This document shows positions 47,032 through 53,977 of a stretch of DNA of 55,716 bases, piece after piece; the stretch's first letter is position 1; each line of letters begins with the position of its first letter. The stretch comes from CAKOTZ01 sp964489885 (GTDB lineage Bacteria; Bacillota; Clostridia; TANB77; CAG-508). The stretch spans positions 1-55,716 of the forward strand of contig CAZAZX010000009.1 in assembly GCA_964489885.1 (NCBI GenBank), read 5' to 3'. The position numbers and the translations under genes were made by a program. The notes under the pieces are model-generated. The model was given only the letters and a program-made list of their open reading frames with translations. It ran no database searches and was not told where the DNA came from.

Positions 47032-47289
47032 ATGAAAGATAAATTTTACAATGCACCCTATGAAGAACAAGAAACAGTTATAAATATTGATTATGCAGGA
47101 AGCGGAGTTTCAGTATATACAAGTAGAGAATCGATATTTAAGAGAATACAAAAGAAAATTGGACAACCTACAAAAAAATATTATACAGAAGGTAAGATAA
47201 GTGGTGTAATATGGGATATTCCATTTGAAGATAAAAAGAAAATAACAGCAATTTTATCAAGACCAACTTTAATAGGCAATATTAAATAA
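47032..47289 (+). CDS. Conserved small protein of clostridial elements
   Basis: The protein has 85 residues: YEEQETVINIDYAGSGVSVY, then RIQKKIGQPTKKYY and a C-terminal RPTLIGNIK. I recall similar proteins in integrated elements of Clostridia, often near an integrase, but no function. ATG 47032 is chosen because AAGGAGAG lies 10 bp upstream; an upstream ATG at 47011 would absorb that site. Confidence 0.6.
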   Translation: MKDKFYNAPYEEQETVINIDYAGSGVSVYTSRESIFKRIQKKIGQPTKKYYTEGKISGVIWDIPFEDKKKITAILSRPTLIGNIK

Positions 47290-47421
47290 GTATTTAAAAT
47301 CAATTTATTGTATATAGAATTAGCGAAATACTGTAAAATTAGAATTTTATAATTATAAATTGATAAATTATATTACTTGAAAATAAAATTAGTTAAATAA
47401 GTAATAAAGGGGTGATTTAAA

Positions 47422-47610
47422 ATGTACGAAATACTGAAAGATGAATCAGAAGAAACTAGAAATAATATAATTATTAATCTGCTAATGGATTGTATTAAAG
47501 ACCAAAATAGATATAGTAAAAGACTATACACAATTATTATTGGTTTACTTATAGCCAATATAATTACAATTTCGCTATCATTAGTTTTAGTAAATTTTAA
47601 TATTTTTTAG
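47422..47610 (+). CDS. Small single-helix membrane protein
   Basis: The protein has 62 residues with a charged amphipathic N-terminal half and one C-terminal membrane helix (about 38-60). AAGGGGTG precedes ATG 47422. Not recognised. Confidence 0.55.
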   Translation: MYEILKDESEETRNNIIINLLMDCIKDQNRYSKRLYTIIIGLLIANIITISLSLVLVNFNIF

Positions 47611-47628
47611 TGTTTAGAGGTTTTTGTT

Positions 47629-48013
47629 ATGGAGTTTATAGAAGATTTAAGTAAATATAATAAGCGACAAACAGATTTTATAATAGCAATGTTACAAACC
47701 GGTAATATAAAGAAATCAGCAGAGATTGCAGGGATAACAGAACAAACTGCACATAATTACATAAAGAAGCGGACTAGATGAAGAAATAAAAGTAATAAGG
47801 AAAAAATACATAGAAGCAAATTTTAAGAAATTAGAATTTGTTTCTATAAAAGCTACAGAAGTATTAATTGATATATTAGAAGCGGAAAACTGCTCTAAAT
47901 CGGTGAAATTAAATGCTAGTAAAACTATACTAGATTACGCTATAAAGATAAGAGAGCAAACAGAAATAATTGAACGATTACAGGAGGTTGAAAAGCGAAT
48001 TGAGGATAAATAG
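47629..48013 (+). CDS. Phage small-terminase-like HTH protein, read through a CGG +1 shift
   Basis: The protein would be about 127 residues. The N-terminal HTH (KRQTDFIIAMLQTGNIKKSA, then GITEQTAHNYIKKG) and a following helical region (VLIDILEAENCSKSVKLNAS) resemble phage terminase small subunits of the phBC6A51 type, which bind phage pac DNA. Frame 0 stops after CGG 47770-47772 (AAG CGG ACT AGA TGA). Skipping C gives AAG GGA CTA GAT GAA and continues to TAG 48011. A terminase small subunit without a large subunit or capsid genes suits a phage satellite. GAGG lies about 9 bp before ATG 47629. Confidence 0.75.
47770..47772 (+). other. In-frame CGG, +1 shift site (terminase-like gene)
   Basis: AAG CGG ACT AGA TGA becomes AAG GGA CTA GAT GAA GAA ATA AAA, restoring a 127-residue ORF. 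Confidence 0.8.
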
Positions 48014-48278
48014 AATTGATAAAAGTATATACAATAAGATTGATAAATTAGAAGCTGAATATCCATCAATGAATTTTGATATACAGGAGCATATTATAGA
48101 AATCATTACACCAATAGAAAATTATTTTGGATATAAAATAAGGGATAGAATAAAGATACCTAATTACAAATATATTGATGAAGATACATTGGATAGAGAA
48201 ATATACAGTTTTTTAACTACTGAAGAACTAAAGAAATTAGTGCATGTAATTATGGAAAATAAGCAAAAAGAAAAATAA
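48000..48278 (+). CDS. Small acidic element protein
   Basis: The protein has about 92 residues if TTG 48000 is the start (GGAGG 12 bp upstream); a TTG at 47970 is also in frame. RIDKSIYNKIDKLEAEYP, IEIITPIENYFGYKIR and TTEELKKLVHVIMENK are mostly helical. It overlaps the end of the terminase-like gene, suggesting coupling. Not recognised. Confidence 0.55.
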   Translation: MRINRIDKSIYNKIDKLEAEYPSMNFDIQEHIIEIITPIENYFGYKIRDRIKIPNYKYIDEDTLDREIYSFLTTEELKKLVHVIMENKQKEK

Positions 48279-48307
48279 GTATGCTACAATTAACATACTT
48301 ATTTTTT
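48277..48307. terminator. Terminator between convergent element genes
   Basis: AAGTATG and CATACTT form a 7-bp stem, followed by ATTTTTT on the plus strand. It overlaps the stop of the ribbon-helix-helix gene. Confidence 0.65.
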
Positions 48308-48463
48308 AGGTTTCATATCATTTAAAGCATATTCACAGCATTGAACTACAAGATTATTCATCGATATTCCTTGCTCTTGTGCAACTTTTTGAAGTCTTTT
48401 AGATAAGTCAAGTGGCAACCTAAACGTTTTATTTATAGTTTCATTTTTATCAATTTCAAACAT
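48299..48463 (-). CDS. Ribbon-helix-helix (Arc/HicB-like) DNA-binding protein
   Basis: The protein has 54 residues: ETINKTFRLPLDLSKRLQKV, then AQEQGISMNNLVVQCCEYAL. A beta strand (TFRLP) followed by two helices, with I-S-x-N-x-L-V at the turn, is the Arc-type ribbon-helix-helix pattern. Such proteins are repressors or antitoxins. No toxin partner is adjacent on this strand. GGGGG upstream of ATG 48463. Confidence 0.75.
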   Translation of the reverse strand: MFEIDKNETINKTFRLPLDLSKRLQKVAQEQGISMNNLVVQCCEYALNDMKPKK

Positions 48464-48557
48464 ATTTAATACCCCCATATACTTATTATTTTATATGCAA
48501 AATCAGGTATTTTATACACTTTGTTTTAGCACTATTTATAATGAGCGCAATATGCAC

Positions 48558-48586
48558 TTGAAAAGAAAAAGATTTTGTGTTAATAT
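48558..48586 (+). promoter_or_regulatory. Promoter of the element membrane protein
   Basis: TTGAAA (48558-48563), 17 bp, TAATAT (48581-48586), 30 bp before the start at 48616. Confidence 0.5.
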
Positions 48587-48615
48587 GTATTAAATATAAA
48601 AAAAGGGGGAACTTT

Positions 48616-49641
48616 ATGAGCTATTTGAGTTATTTATTAATTATTATTAATATAGGATTACTTGTATATATATTAGTTAAAATAAAGGATAAATCAAGAC
48701 TTTCAACAGGTATGAAAATTTTATTAGGAGTAGGAATATTTTTTTCATTAGGTAGTATATGTAGTTTAACAGATTCTAATAATGAGCCATTTTCTTCATT
48801 TCCTAGTATAGAGGCGTCAATATTTGCAATTATAGCTTACGCAGTATACTTATATAAAGTTAAATTGAAAAAACAACCAAGGCAAAAAACAGATGAAACA
48901 GGAAACGGAGGAAATTCAAATTTGAAAAAAACAATTAATTCTAATATTACAGATAATGTCAAAGAATATAAAGAAAAAAATAGTAGTTTTATTAATAATA
49001 CAAATAAAAAAACAAAGAAAAAATCAGTTACTGGTACTGTATTAGGAATTATGTTCTTAGTGTTATTTGCATTTATTGTTATTGTAGGAAGTTCGACTGA
49101 TAAAAACTATGAAATAACAAAAGATATGTTTGCTCAATATTCTGTATCCTATGGTGATGTAATTAATATTGTTAGTAATTGTGGTTTTACTAATTTTTCC
49201 ATTACTAGAGATGAATTGATTGATAATTTGTGGGAAGAAGGAACAATAGGATTTAGAATAAAATCTGACCAATCCCAAAATACAACTTTATATATAAAGA
49301 ATAATTCTGTATATAATATAAGATATGCAGATATTGATTTATATAAGAATGGTGAGTATTTAGATAATGTTACAAATTATTATATTTCACATAACGAACA
49401 TATTGATTTAATGCTAAAAAGCCAAGAAATAATAAATAAAATTTTAAAATCACCTTCTACGGCAAAATATCCTTTATATGACCAATGGTCTATTGTAAAA
49501 AATAAAGAAAATATTACTGTACAATGTTATGTTGATGCTCAAAATAGTTTTGGAGCTGTTGGTAGAAGTTATTTCCAAATAATATTTTCTAATAATGTTG
49601 TTACTTCTTTGATTTTTGAAGGAAAAGAATATATTAAATAG
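48616..49641 (+). CDS. Multi-helix membrane protein of the element
   Basis: The protein has 341 residues. Three helices lie near the N-terminus (about 3-22, 35-53, 60-80), then a lysine/asparagine-rich linker, a fourth helix (about 137-160) and an extracytoplasmic or cytoplasmic C-terminal domain of about 180 residues. That domain ends in a segment with SPSTAKYPLYDQWSIVKN and YVDAQNSFGAVGRSYFQII, which recalls domains found in membrane proteins of phages and elements. ATG 48616 follows AAAAGGGGGAA; an in-frame ATG at 48577 lacks a site. Accessory cargo; function unknown. Confidence 0.6.
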   Translation: MSYLSYLLIIINIGLLVYILVKIKDKSRLSTGMKILLGVGIFFSLGSICSLTDSNNEPFSSFPSIEASIFAIIAYAVYLYKVKLKKQPRQKTDETGNGGNSNLKKTINSNITDNVKEYKEKNSSFINNTNKKTKKKSVTGTVLGIMFLVLFAFIVIVGSSTDKNYEITKDMFAQYSVSYGDVINIVSNCGFTNFSITRDELIDNLWEEGTIGFRIKSDQSQNTTLYIKNNSVYNIRYADIDLYKNGEYLDNVTNYYISHNEHIDLMLKSQEIINKILKSPSTAKYPLYDQWSIVKNKENITVQCYVDAQNSFGAVGRSYFQIIFSNNVVTSLIFEGKEYIK

Positions 49642-49670
49642 TTGACATTCCAATAAAAACTATGTATAAT
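49642..49670 (+). promoter_or_regulatory. Consensus promoter of the candidate antitoxin RNA
   Basis: Perfect TTGACA (49642-49647), 17 bp, perfect TATAAT (49665-49670), and no ORF downstream before the terminator at 49763. Confidence 0.85.
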
Positions 49671-49676
49671 AAAAAT

Positions 49677-49763
49677 AGGAAATGGAGAAACCACAAACGT
49701 GGTTTGCCGATAAAAGTATGAAAACACACCTGAACCGGTCAAAGTTTACAGATGTGTTTTTTA
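49677..49763 (+). ncRNA. Candidate type I antitoxin RNA (about 86 nt)
   Basis: It runs from the consensus promoter to a stem AACACACCTG (49723-49732) with CAGATGTGTT (49749-49758) and a T run. A 5' hairpin AAACCAC-AAAC-GTGGTTT (49688-49705) exposes a sequence complementary to GTGGTTTGCC in the 5' leader of the convergent toxin mRNA (minus strand 49931-49922). The layout of short convergent RNAs sharing a terminator and complementary leader repeats is that of Fst/par-type type I systems. No protein is encoded. Confidence 0.65.
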
Positions 49764-49767
49764 TTGT

Positions 49768-49878
49768 CTATTTGCTTAAAATTATAATTTCTATAATTAA
49801 GGCAAATACTATAATAGTTTCGACAATTAAGCAAAATAAAAGTATGTAAATTATTTCTAATAAACTAGCTTCTATCAT
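49768..49878 (-). CDS. Candidate type I toxin, small hydrophobic peptide
   Basis: The peptide has 36 residues and is almost entirely one hydrophobic helix (MIEASLLEIIYILLFCLIVE, then a further hydrophobic stretch ending LSK). A very strong GGAGGTGG site lies before ATG 49878. It has its own promoter, convergent with an antitoxin-like RNA, and the stop lies 5 bp from that RNA's end. Size, charge and layout match Fst/holin-like type I toxins that damage the membrane; sequence homology cannot be shown. Confidence 0.65.
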   Translation of the reverse strand: MIEASLLEIIYILLFCLIVETIIVFALIIEIIILSK

Positions 49879-49961
49879 AGCACCACCTCCATTCTCGTAA
49901 CATAAGTTACGGAGTAAAAGTGGCAAACCACATCTGCTTATTCTCATTTCCTATGAATAAT

Positions 49962-49990
49962 ACTATACAATAGTTTTTACAAAAAAACAA
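49962..49990 (-). promoter_or_regulatory. Promoter of the candidate toxin
   Basis: Minus strand TTGTTT (49990-49985), 17 bp, TATAGT (49967-49962). The leader to the toxin start is about 75 nt and contains GTGGTTTGCC, complementary to the antitoxin RNA. Confidence 0.6.
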
Positions 49991-50060
49991 GCGAACATAT
50001 AAATTTTATATAAATAATAAATATTGAAGCGGTTTTTTATAATAAAGTATTATAAAAAAC

Positions 50061-50079
50061 AAGTGACGAAAAAGTGACG
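50061..50079. repeat. Right integrase arm-type site
   Basis: Identical 19-bp copy of the tandem GTGACG sequence at 43390-43408. Confidence 0.75.
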
Positions 50080-50194
50080 AAAGTAAAAATAACATATAAA
50101 AAGTTATGATATTTTAAAACAAGTAAAATACTTATAATCGTTGATTTTATAATACTTTAAGATGTGTTGTAATATTTTAAAATAAGTATCAAAT

Positions 50195-50221
50195 CACGTT
50201 CAAGTCGTGTCACCCCGACCA
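50195..50221. repeat. attR: duplicated tRNA-Pro 3' end
   Basis: Exact 27-bp copy of 43293-43319 without the rest of a tRNA, marking the right junction of the element. Confidence 0.92.
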
Positions 50222-50230
50222 GATTTTTAG

Positions 50231-50268
50231 TAATATCAAGGCTTTCAGAGCTTTGATATTATTTTTTT
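50231..50268. terminator. Terminator outside attR (original tRNA terminator)
   Basis: TAATATCAAGGCT and AGCTTTGATATTA form a 13-bp stem with one G-T pair, then TTTTTTT. It lies where the tRNA-Pro terminator would have been before integration. Confidence 0.75.
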
Positions 50269-50284
50269 GAAACCGAATAAGTAT

Positions 50285-50329
50285 AAAAATAGTGTAGTTT
50301 AAAGGATTTTAAACTATGCTATTTTTTTA
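50285..50329. terminator. Second terminator hairpin
   Basis: AAAAATAGTGTAGTTTAAA and TTTAAACTATGCTATTTTT form a stem of about 19 bp with one mismatch and T runs on both strands. The stretch to 50468 holds nothing else I can identify. Confidence 0.7.
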
Positions 50330-50468
50330 TACAGTTTTAGTTTTATTTAATTCTATAAAAATCACAAAGTTAGGTAGGAAAAGTTTGTGTCGTAATTCTC
50401 AAAATCATTTTTTATTGTATCTCAATTAGTATCTTAAAACTTGCTACTAAGAAACAAGTTAAAATGGC

Positions 50469-50527
50469 AAATTGGGACGGAGGATTTTTGCTTATTAGAA
50501 ATGAGCAAAAATCCTCCGTCCCAATTT
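50469..50527. repeat. Long perfect inverted repeat, terminator or REP/MITE-like
   Basis: AAATTGGGACGGAGGATTTT continues to a 23-bp arm, repeated inverted at 50504-50527 around a short loop. It lies directly downstream of the prs stop, so it can end that transcript, but its GC-rich core is unlike the other terminators here and resembles dispersed clostridial palindromes. Confidence 0.65.
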
Positions 50528-50537
50528 GATTATTTTT

Positions 50538-51617
50538 CTAAATCTTTTTCATAAGTTCAACATCTCCTGAAACATCACCTGGCTGAATTTTTCCATAATT
50601 GTTATGCTCTAAAATTATTTTAGCTAACTGTTCAGAACAATCTGCTTCTTCAAACCAATCTAATTTTTTTATTTCTTCTGGAATATATGTTAAATTTGTT
50701 GTATATAATTTATCAAAAATTTTCTCTTCATAAGCTTCATTAAATTTATCTATACCAGCTGTAAATAGAGAAAATGTTGCTATCATATATATTTTTTTAG
50801 CACCTCTTTTTTTCATTTCTCTTGCAACATCAATCATAGAGCCTCCTGATGCTATCATATCATCAACAATAAATATTGTTGTGTCTGTTGGGTCTTTACC
50901 TAAATAAATATGCTCTATTATCGGATTTTTACCCTTAACTACTTTTGTTAAATCTCTTCTTTTATAGAAAAGACCTACATCACATCTTAATATTTCAGCA
51001 TAATATCTTGCCCTTTGCATTGCTCCCATGTCTGGGCTTATAACCAACATATTTTCCTTATTTATTTTTTCTTTGTTAAAAATATTTTGTATTATTACTT
51101 CTGTTGGGAAAATATTTTCAAATGGGAGATTAGGTATAGCATTTGAAACATTTGGGTCATGACAGTCAAAAGTAATAATATTGTTAACACCAAGTGATTC
51201 TAATTCTTGTAAGGCTAAGGCACAGTCAAGTGACTCTCTTTCTTTTCTTTTATGCTGTCTAGATTGATATAATAGAGGCATTATTACAGATACATTTGCA
51301 AACCTACCATTTGTAGCTGAAATTACTCTTTTAATATCTTGAAAATGCTCATCAGGTGCCATATTGTGCTTTCTTCCATAAAAGTCGTATTCGATGCTAT
51401 AGTTACCAACATCAGATAGGATATATAAATCTTTGTTTGTAATTGATTCATTTATATAAAGTTTACCCTCACCATTATTGAATCTACTACAAGTAACTTC
51501 TACTAATATATTTGTTTCACTATTAGTTATTTTTTTTATATGTTCATTAACCTTTCTTCCAAGTTCTTTACAATTATCAAAAATTATGAGCTTTAGGTTA
51601 TTTAATTTTTTATTCAT
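50538..51617 (-). CDS. prs: Ribose-phosphate pyrophosphokinase
   Basis: The protein has 359 residues, longer than usual Prs (about 315). PRPP synthetase makes PRPP from ribose 5-phosphate and ATP for nucleotide synthesis. The PRPP-binding motif is TIFIVDDMIASGGSMIDVA, and NNIITFDCHDPNVSNAIP and VISPDMGAMQRARYYAEIL match the family. The flexible loop is QSRQHKRKERES. The extra length lies in the N-terminal part and the C-terminal tail. It follows the HAD gene by 42 bp, so it may be a divergent copy serving that locus rather than the housekeeping gene. Confidence 0.88.
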   Translation of the reverse strand: MNKKLNNLKLIIFDNCKELGRKVNEHIKKITNSETNILVEVTCSRFNNGEGKLYINESITNKDLYILSDVGNYSIEYDFYGRKHNMAPDEHFQDIKRVISATNGRFANVSVIMPLLYQSRQHKRKERESLDCALALQELESLGVNNIITFDCHDPNVSNAIPNLPFENIFPTEVIIQNIFNKEKINKENMLVISPDMGAMQRARYYAEILRCDVGLFYKRRDLTKVVKGKNPIIEHIYLGKDPTDTTIFIVDDMIASGGSMIDVAREMKKRGAKKIYMIATFSLFTAGIDKFNEAYEEKIFDKLYTTNLTYIPEEIKKLDWFEEADCSEQLAKIILEHNNYGKIQPGDVSGDVELMKKI

Positions 51618-51659
51618 ACTATTAATTCTCCTTTTTCTAAAACTGCTTATGCGGACCTT

Positions 51660-53660
51660 TTATTTTTCTAATAAACGTTTCAAAATATTAATTCCCTTTT
51701 GAGGATTTTTAATAAATTTAATTGCGTTCTCCTTACTTAAAACCCTATTAGTTGAAACTTTATTAAGTTCAAATTCTTTCATAAACTCATCATACTTTTC
51801 TTTTGTATCGCAACCCTCTATCATATATGTATATTTCCATAATGATTTTTTAGATTCTTCAATCAATTCTTTATAATTAAATAAAGAAAATTTTTCCATT
51901 AAATCGCTTTTTGTGTATGTTCTAACATAAGGTGTTTTTATGTTATTTACTGAAACTGAATTGTATATTTTTGAAAATTCAAATAAATCTTCATAATCTC
52001 TATTATCAATCATTTCTGCATAAGATTTTATAACAGTTTTAACAGTTAGGCATTTTAAATATTTATAATACTTTAAATATTTTTTAATCATTTCTAATGA
52101 TGCATCTTGAAATATTTTTACTTTATCTGTGTATTCTTCTTTACTATCTAAAACTGGAATAATTTTATTATTTTTTTCAACAAGCTTTAAAGTTGTACCA
52201 TGTGGTGCAGTAAATAAAAACTCATACATCATAACATTTAATGTAAAAACACTTTTATATATGCTATCTGGTTCACCTTGATCAAAACAATAACCAAGTG
52301 AGTTTATACGTACATCTTTATATGGAGATGAAATTGTTCCAAAATAATATCCAAATATTTTTTTATTAGTTGCCTGATACATAGCATGTTGAGTAGAACC
52401 ACCCCAACCTACGTCAACTATTTCAATTGTGTCATTATCAAATAATTTTTCTTGAGCTAAATATTCTTTTAATATTTTTTTCTTTTTTTCAAAAACTTTT
52501 TCAAAATCTGAGTAAGCATATTTTATTAAATTTATAAATTTTTTGCTATTTTTTATATATATTATTTCATCAAGTGATTCAATTCCAAATAACGGCAAGT
52601 ACTTTTCATACTTTGTTCCATCTAAGTCATAAGAATTAAAAATTTTTCTTAAGGTAACATATCCTTCATTTTCAGATGTTACACCCAATATTAATGTGAT
52701 TAAATAATCTTGGTTATCCTCTGTAAGCATTGGAATAAAATATGATGCTCTAGAGCTATACAAATATTTTGTTTTTTTTGATGTGCCTAGCATATTATTA
52801 AAAATGTCATACGCTTTTTGTATGATATACCCATCTCTTGCTAAAAAATATAATATGTTTTTTGATTCATAAGTTAAATTATATAGCCAATTCGTAAACC
52901 CATAATAAATAGGAGAAGCATATAATACTCCAAATTGCTCCCAATATGGTTTTGTATCAGAATTATATAGATAATTATTTTGTATTCCTCTCAAGATGCT
53001 TTCTTCAATAGTTTCAGGCTCTCCTTTAATTTTGCTTTTTTCTCTTATATTTATATAATTAAAAGCTTTCATACCTAAGCTAATAGGAATGTCATAATCT
53101 GAATGTTTATTATCACCAATATGTAGCCAATTTGAATAATTTAGATTGTTTTCCTTTTGGACGTATTTAAATAAGTCCCCTGACCCTTTGGTTTTCATAT
53201 TATCGCAAGAAACATATAGTTTAAAACTGCTGTATCCAACATTTTCCAATATTTTCTTTATAAAATTGTGAGGTAAATACATATCGCTAATAAAAAATAC
53301 TTTTTTATTTTTTTTAATGCAATAATCATATATTTTTTTCATAAAAGGATTAATAACTAGAAATTCTTTTTCCAATTCTAATTCTCTATTTTTTATTTTT
53401 TCTATAATAGTTTTATCACTTATTTTATTTTCCATTTCTTTATATATTAAATCATAATTGGTTTCTCCATTATTTTCTGATACCCTTGATTTAATTTCAG
53501 ATTCTTTTCTTATGTTTTCCAAATTTTCAATATTAAATTCTTTTTCTAATATCTTAAATAAGTCCGTTGGTTTGTATATATTTCTAAATAATAGTGTGTC
53601 AAATACATCAAATGAAACAACGTCACATTTGTCAACTAATTTTAAAATTTTATCTTCCAT
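51660..53660 (-). CDS. HAD-superfamily hydrolase fused to a large C-terminal domain
   Basis: The protein has 666 residues. The N-terminal HAD domain (about 1-210) has motif I VSFDVFDTLLFRN, motif II VFFISDMYLP and motif IV HIGDNKHSDYDIP. The remaining 450 residues (with LYFLARDGYIIQKAYDIF, YLYSSRASYFIPM and IEIVDVGWGGSTQHAMYQ) match large HAD-like proteins found in capsule and teichoic-acid loci. Substrate unknown. Co-directional with prs 42 bp downstream. Confidence 0.8.
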   Translation of the reverse strand: MEDKILKLVDKCDVVSFDVFDTLLFRNIYKPTDLFKILEKEFNIENLENIRKESEIKSRVSENNGETNYDLIYKEMENKISDKTIIEKIKNRELELEKEFLVINPFMKKIYDYCIKKNKKVFFISDMYLPHNFIKKILENVGYSSFKLYVSCDNMKTKGSGDLFKYVQKENNLNYSNWLHIGDNKHSDYDIPISLGMKAFNYINIREKSKIKGEPETIEESILRGIQNNYLYNSDTKPYWEQFGVLYASPIYYGFTNWLYNLTYESKNILYFLARDGYIIQKAYDIFNNMLGTSKKTKYLYSSRASYFIPMLTEDNQDYLITLILGVTSENEGYVTLRKIFNSYDLDGTKYEKYLPLFGIESLDEIIYIKNSKKFINLIKYAYSDFEKVFEKKKKILKEYLAQEKLFDNDTIEIVDVGWGGSTQHAMYQATNKKIFGYYFGTISSPYKDVRINSLGYCFDQGEPDSIYKSVFTLNVMMYEFLFTAPHGTTLKLVEKNNKIIPVLDSKEEYTDKVKIFQDASLEMIKKYLKYYKYLKCLTVKTVIKSYAEMIDNRDYEDLFEFSKIYNSVSVNNIKTPYVRTYTKSDLMEKFSLFNYKELIEESKKSLWKYTYMIEGCDTKEKYDEFMKEFELNKVSTNRVLSKENAIKFIKNPQKGINILKRLLEK

Positions 53661-53821
53661 TTTTGAATCTCCTTTTATTGTGATTATTATTATCTCATTC
53701 CAGATTAAAAACCGACTTTATTCTACCACAATTCTAAGCAAAAATAAAGGCATAAATATTTATTATATGAAATATTGTATAATTTTCAATATTTTTGAAA
53801 ATATAAAATTTTAATCACACC

Positions 53822-53858
53822 AAAAAACAAGTATGCAGGTTGCATGCTTGTTTTTTAA
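53822..53858. terminator. Bidirectional-looking terminator
   Basis: AAAAAACAAGTATGCA and TGCATGCTTGTTTTTT form a 16-bp stem (one G-T pair) around GGT. It ends the prepilin-like gene transcript on the minus strand. The rest of the gap 53661-53977 shows only a doubtful 25-codon ORF. Confidence 0.8.
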
Positions 53859-53884
53859 TTTATATATAGTTTTGATTATGCAAT

Positions 53885-53962
53885 TTAGAATATATACATA
53901 CATATTATTGCACCTTCTCCAACTTCTTTTAAATTTTCTAATACTTTAAAATTTTTAATCAT
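53885..53962 (-). CDS. Doubtful 25-residue ORF
   Basis: MIKNFKVLENLKEVGEGAII ends shortly after. It follows the prepilin-like gene by 15 bp, with only a weak AAAGAA site. It may be a short peptide or the remnant of a longer gene. Confidence 0.25.
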   Translation of the reverse strand: MIKNFKVLENLKEVGEGAIICMYIF

Positions 53963-53977
53963 TTCTTTTGTATTATA

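Larger units (their letters stand above)
49879..50194. other. Toxin leader and right end of the element
   Basis: It holds the toxin mRNA leader and promoter, the right integrase arm site and AT-rich sequence up to attR. No further gene is visible. Confidence 0.6.
43293..50221. mobile_element. Integrated 6.9-kb element at tRNA-Pro
   Basis: The element is bounded by 27-bp direct repeats from the tRNA 3' end. Just inside each end are identical tandem GTGACG motifs, probably integrase arm sites. It carries a tyrosine integrase and a zinc-finger protein leftward, then rightward a small protein, an excisionase-type HTH gene, a replication-like winged-helix gene, several small genes, a small-terminase-like gene, a membrane protein and a toxin-antitoxin candidate. 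There are no capsid, tail or conjugation genes. Size and content suggest a phage satellite or small integrative element. Two of its genes need the same CGG shift as host genes. Confidence 0.9.

Noticed and set aside
48299..48463. HicAB-type toxin-antitoxin pair
   Set aside because: The ribbon-helix-helix protein has no adjacent toxin-sized gene on the same strand.
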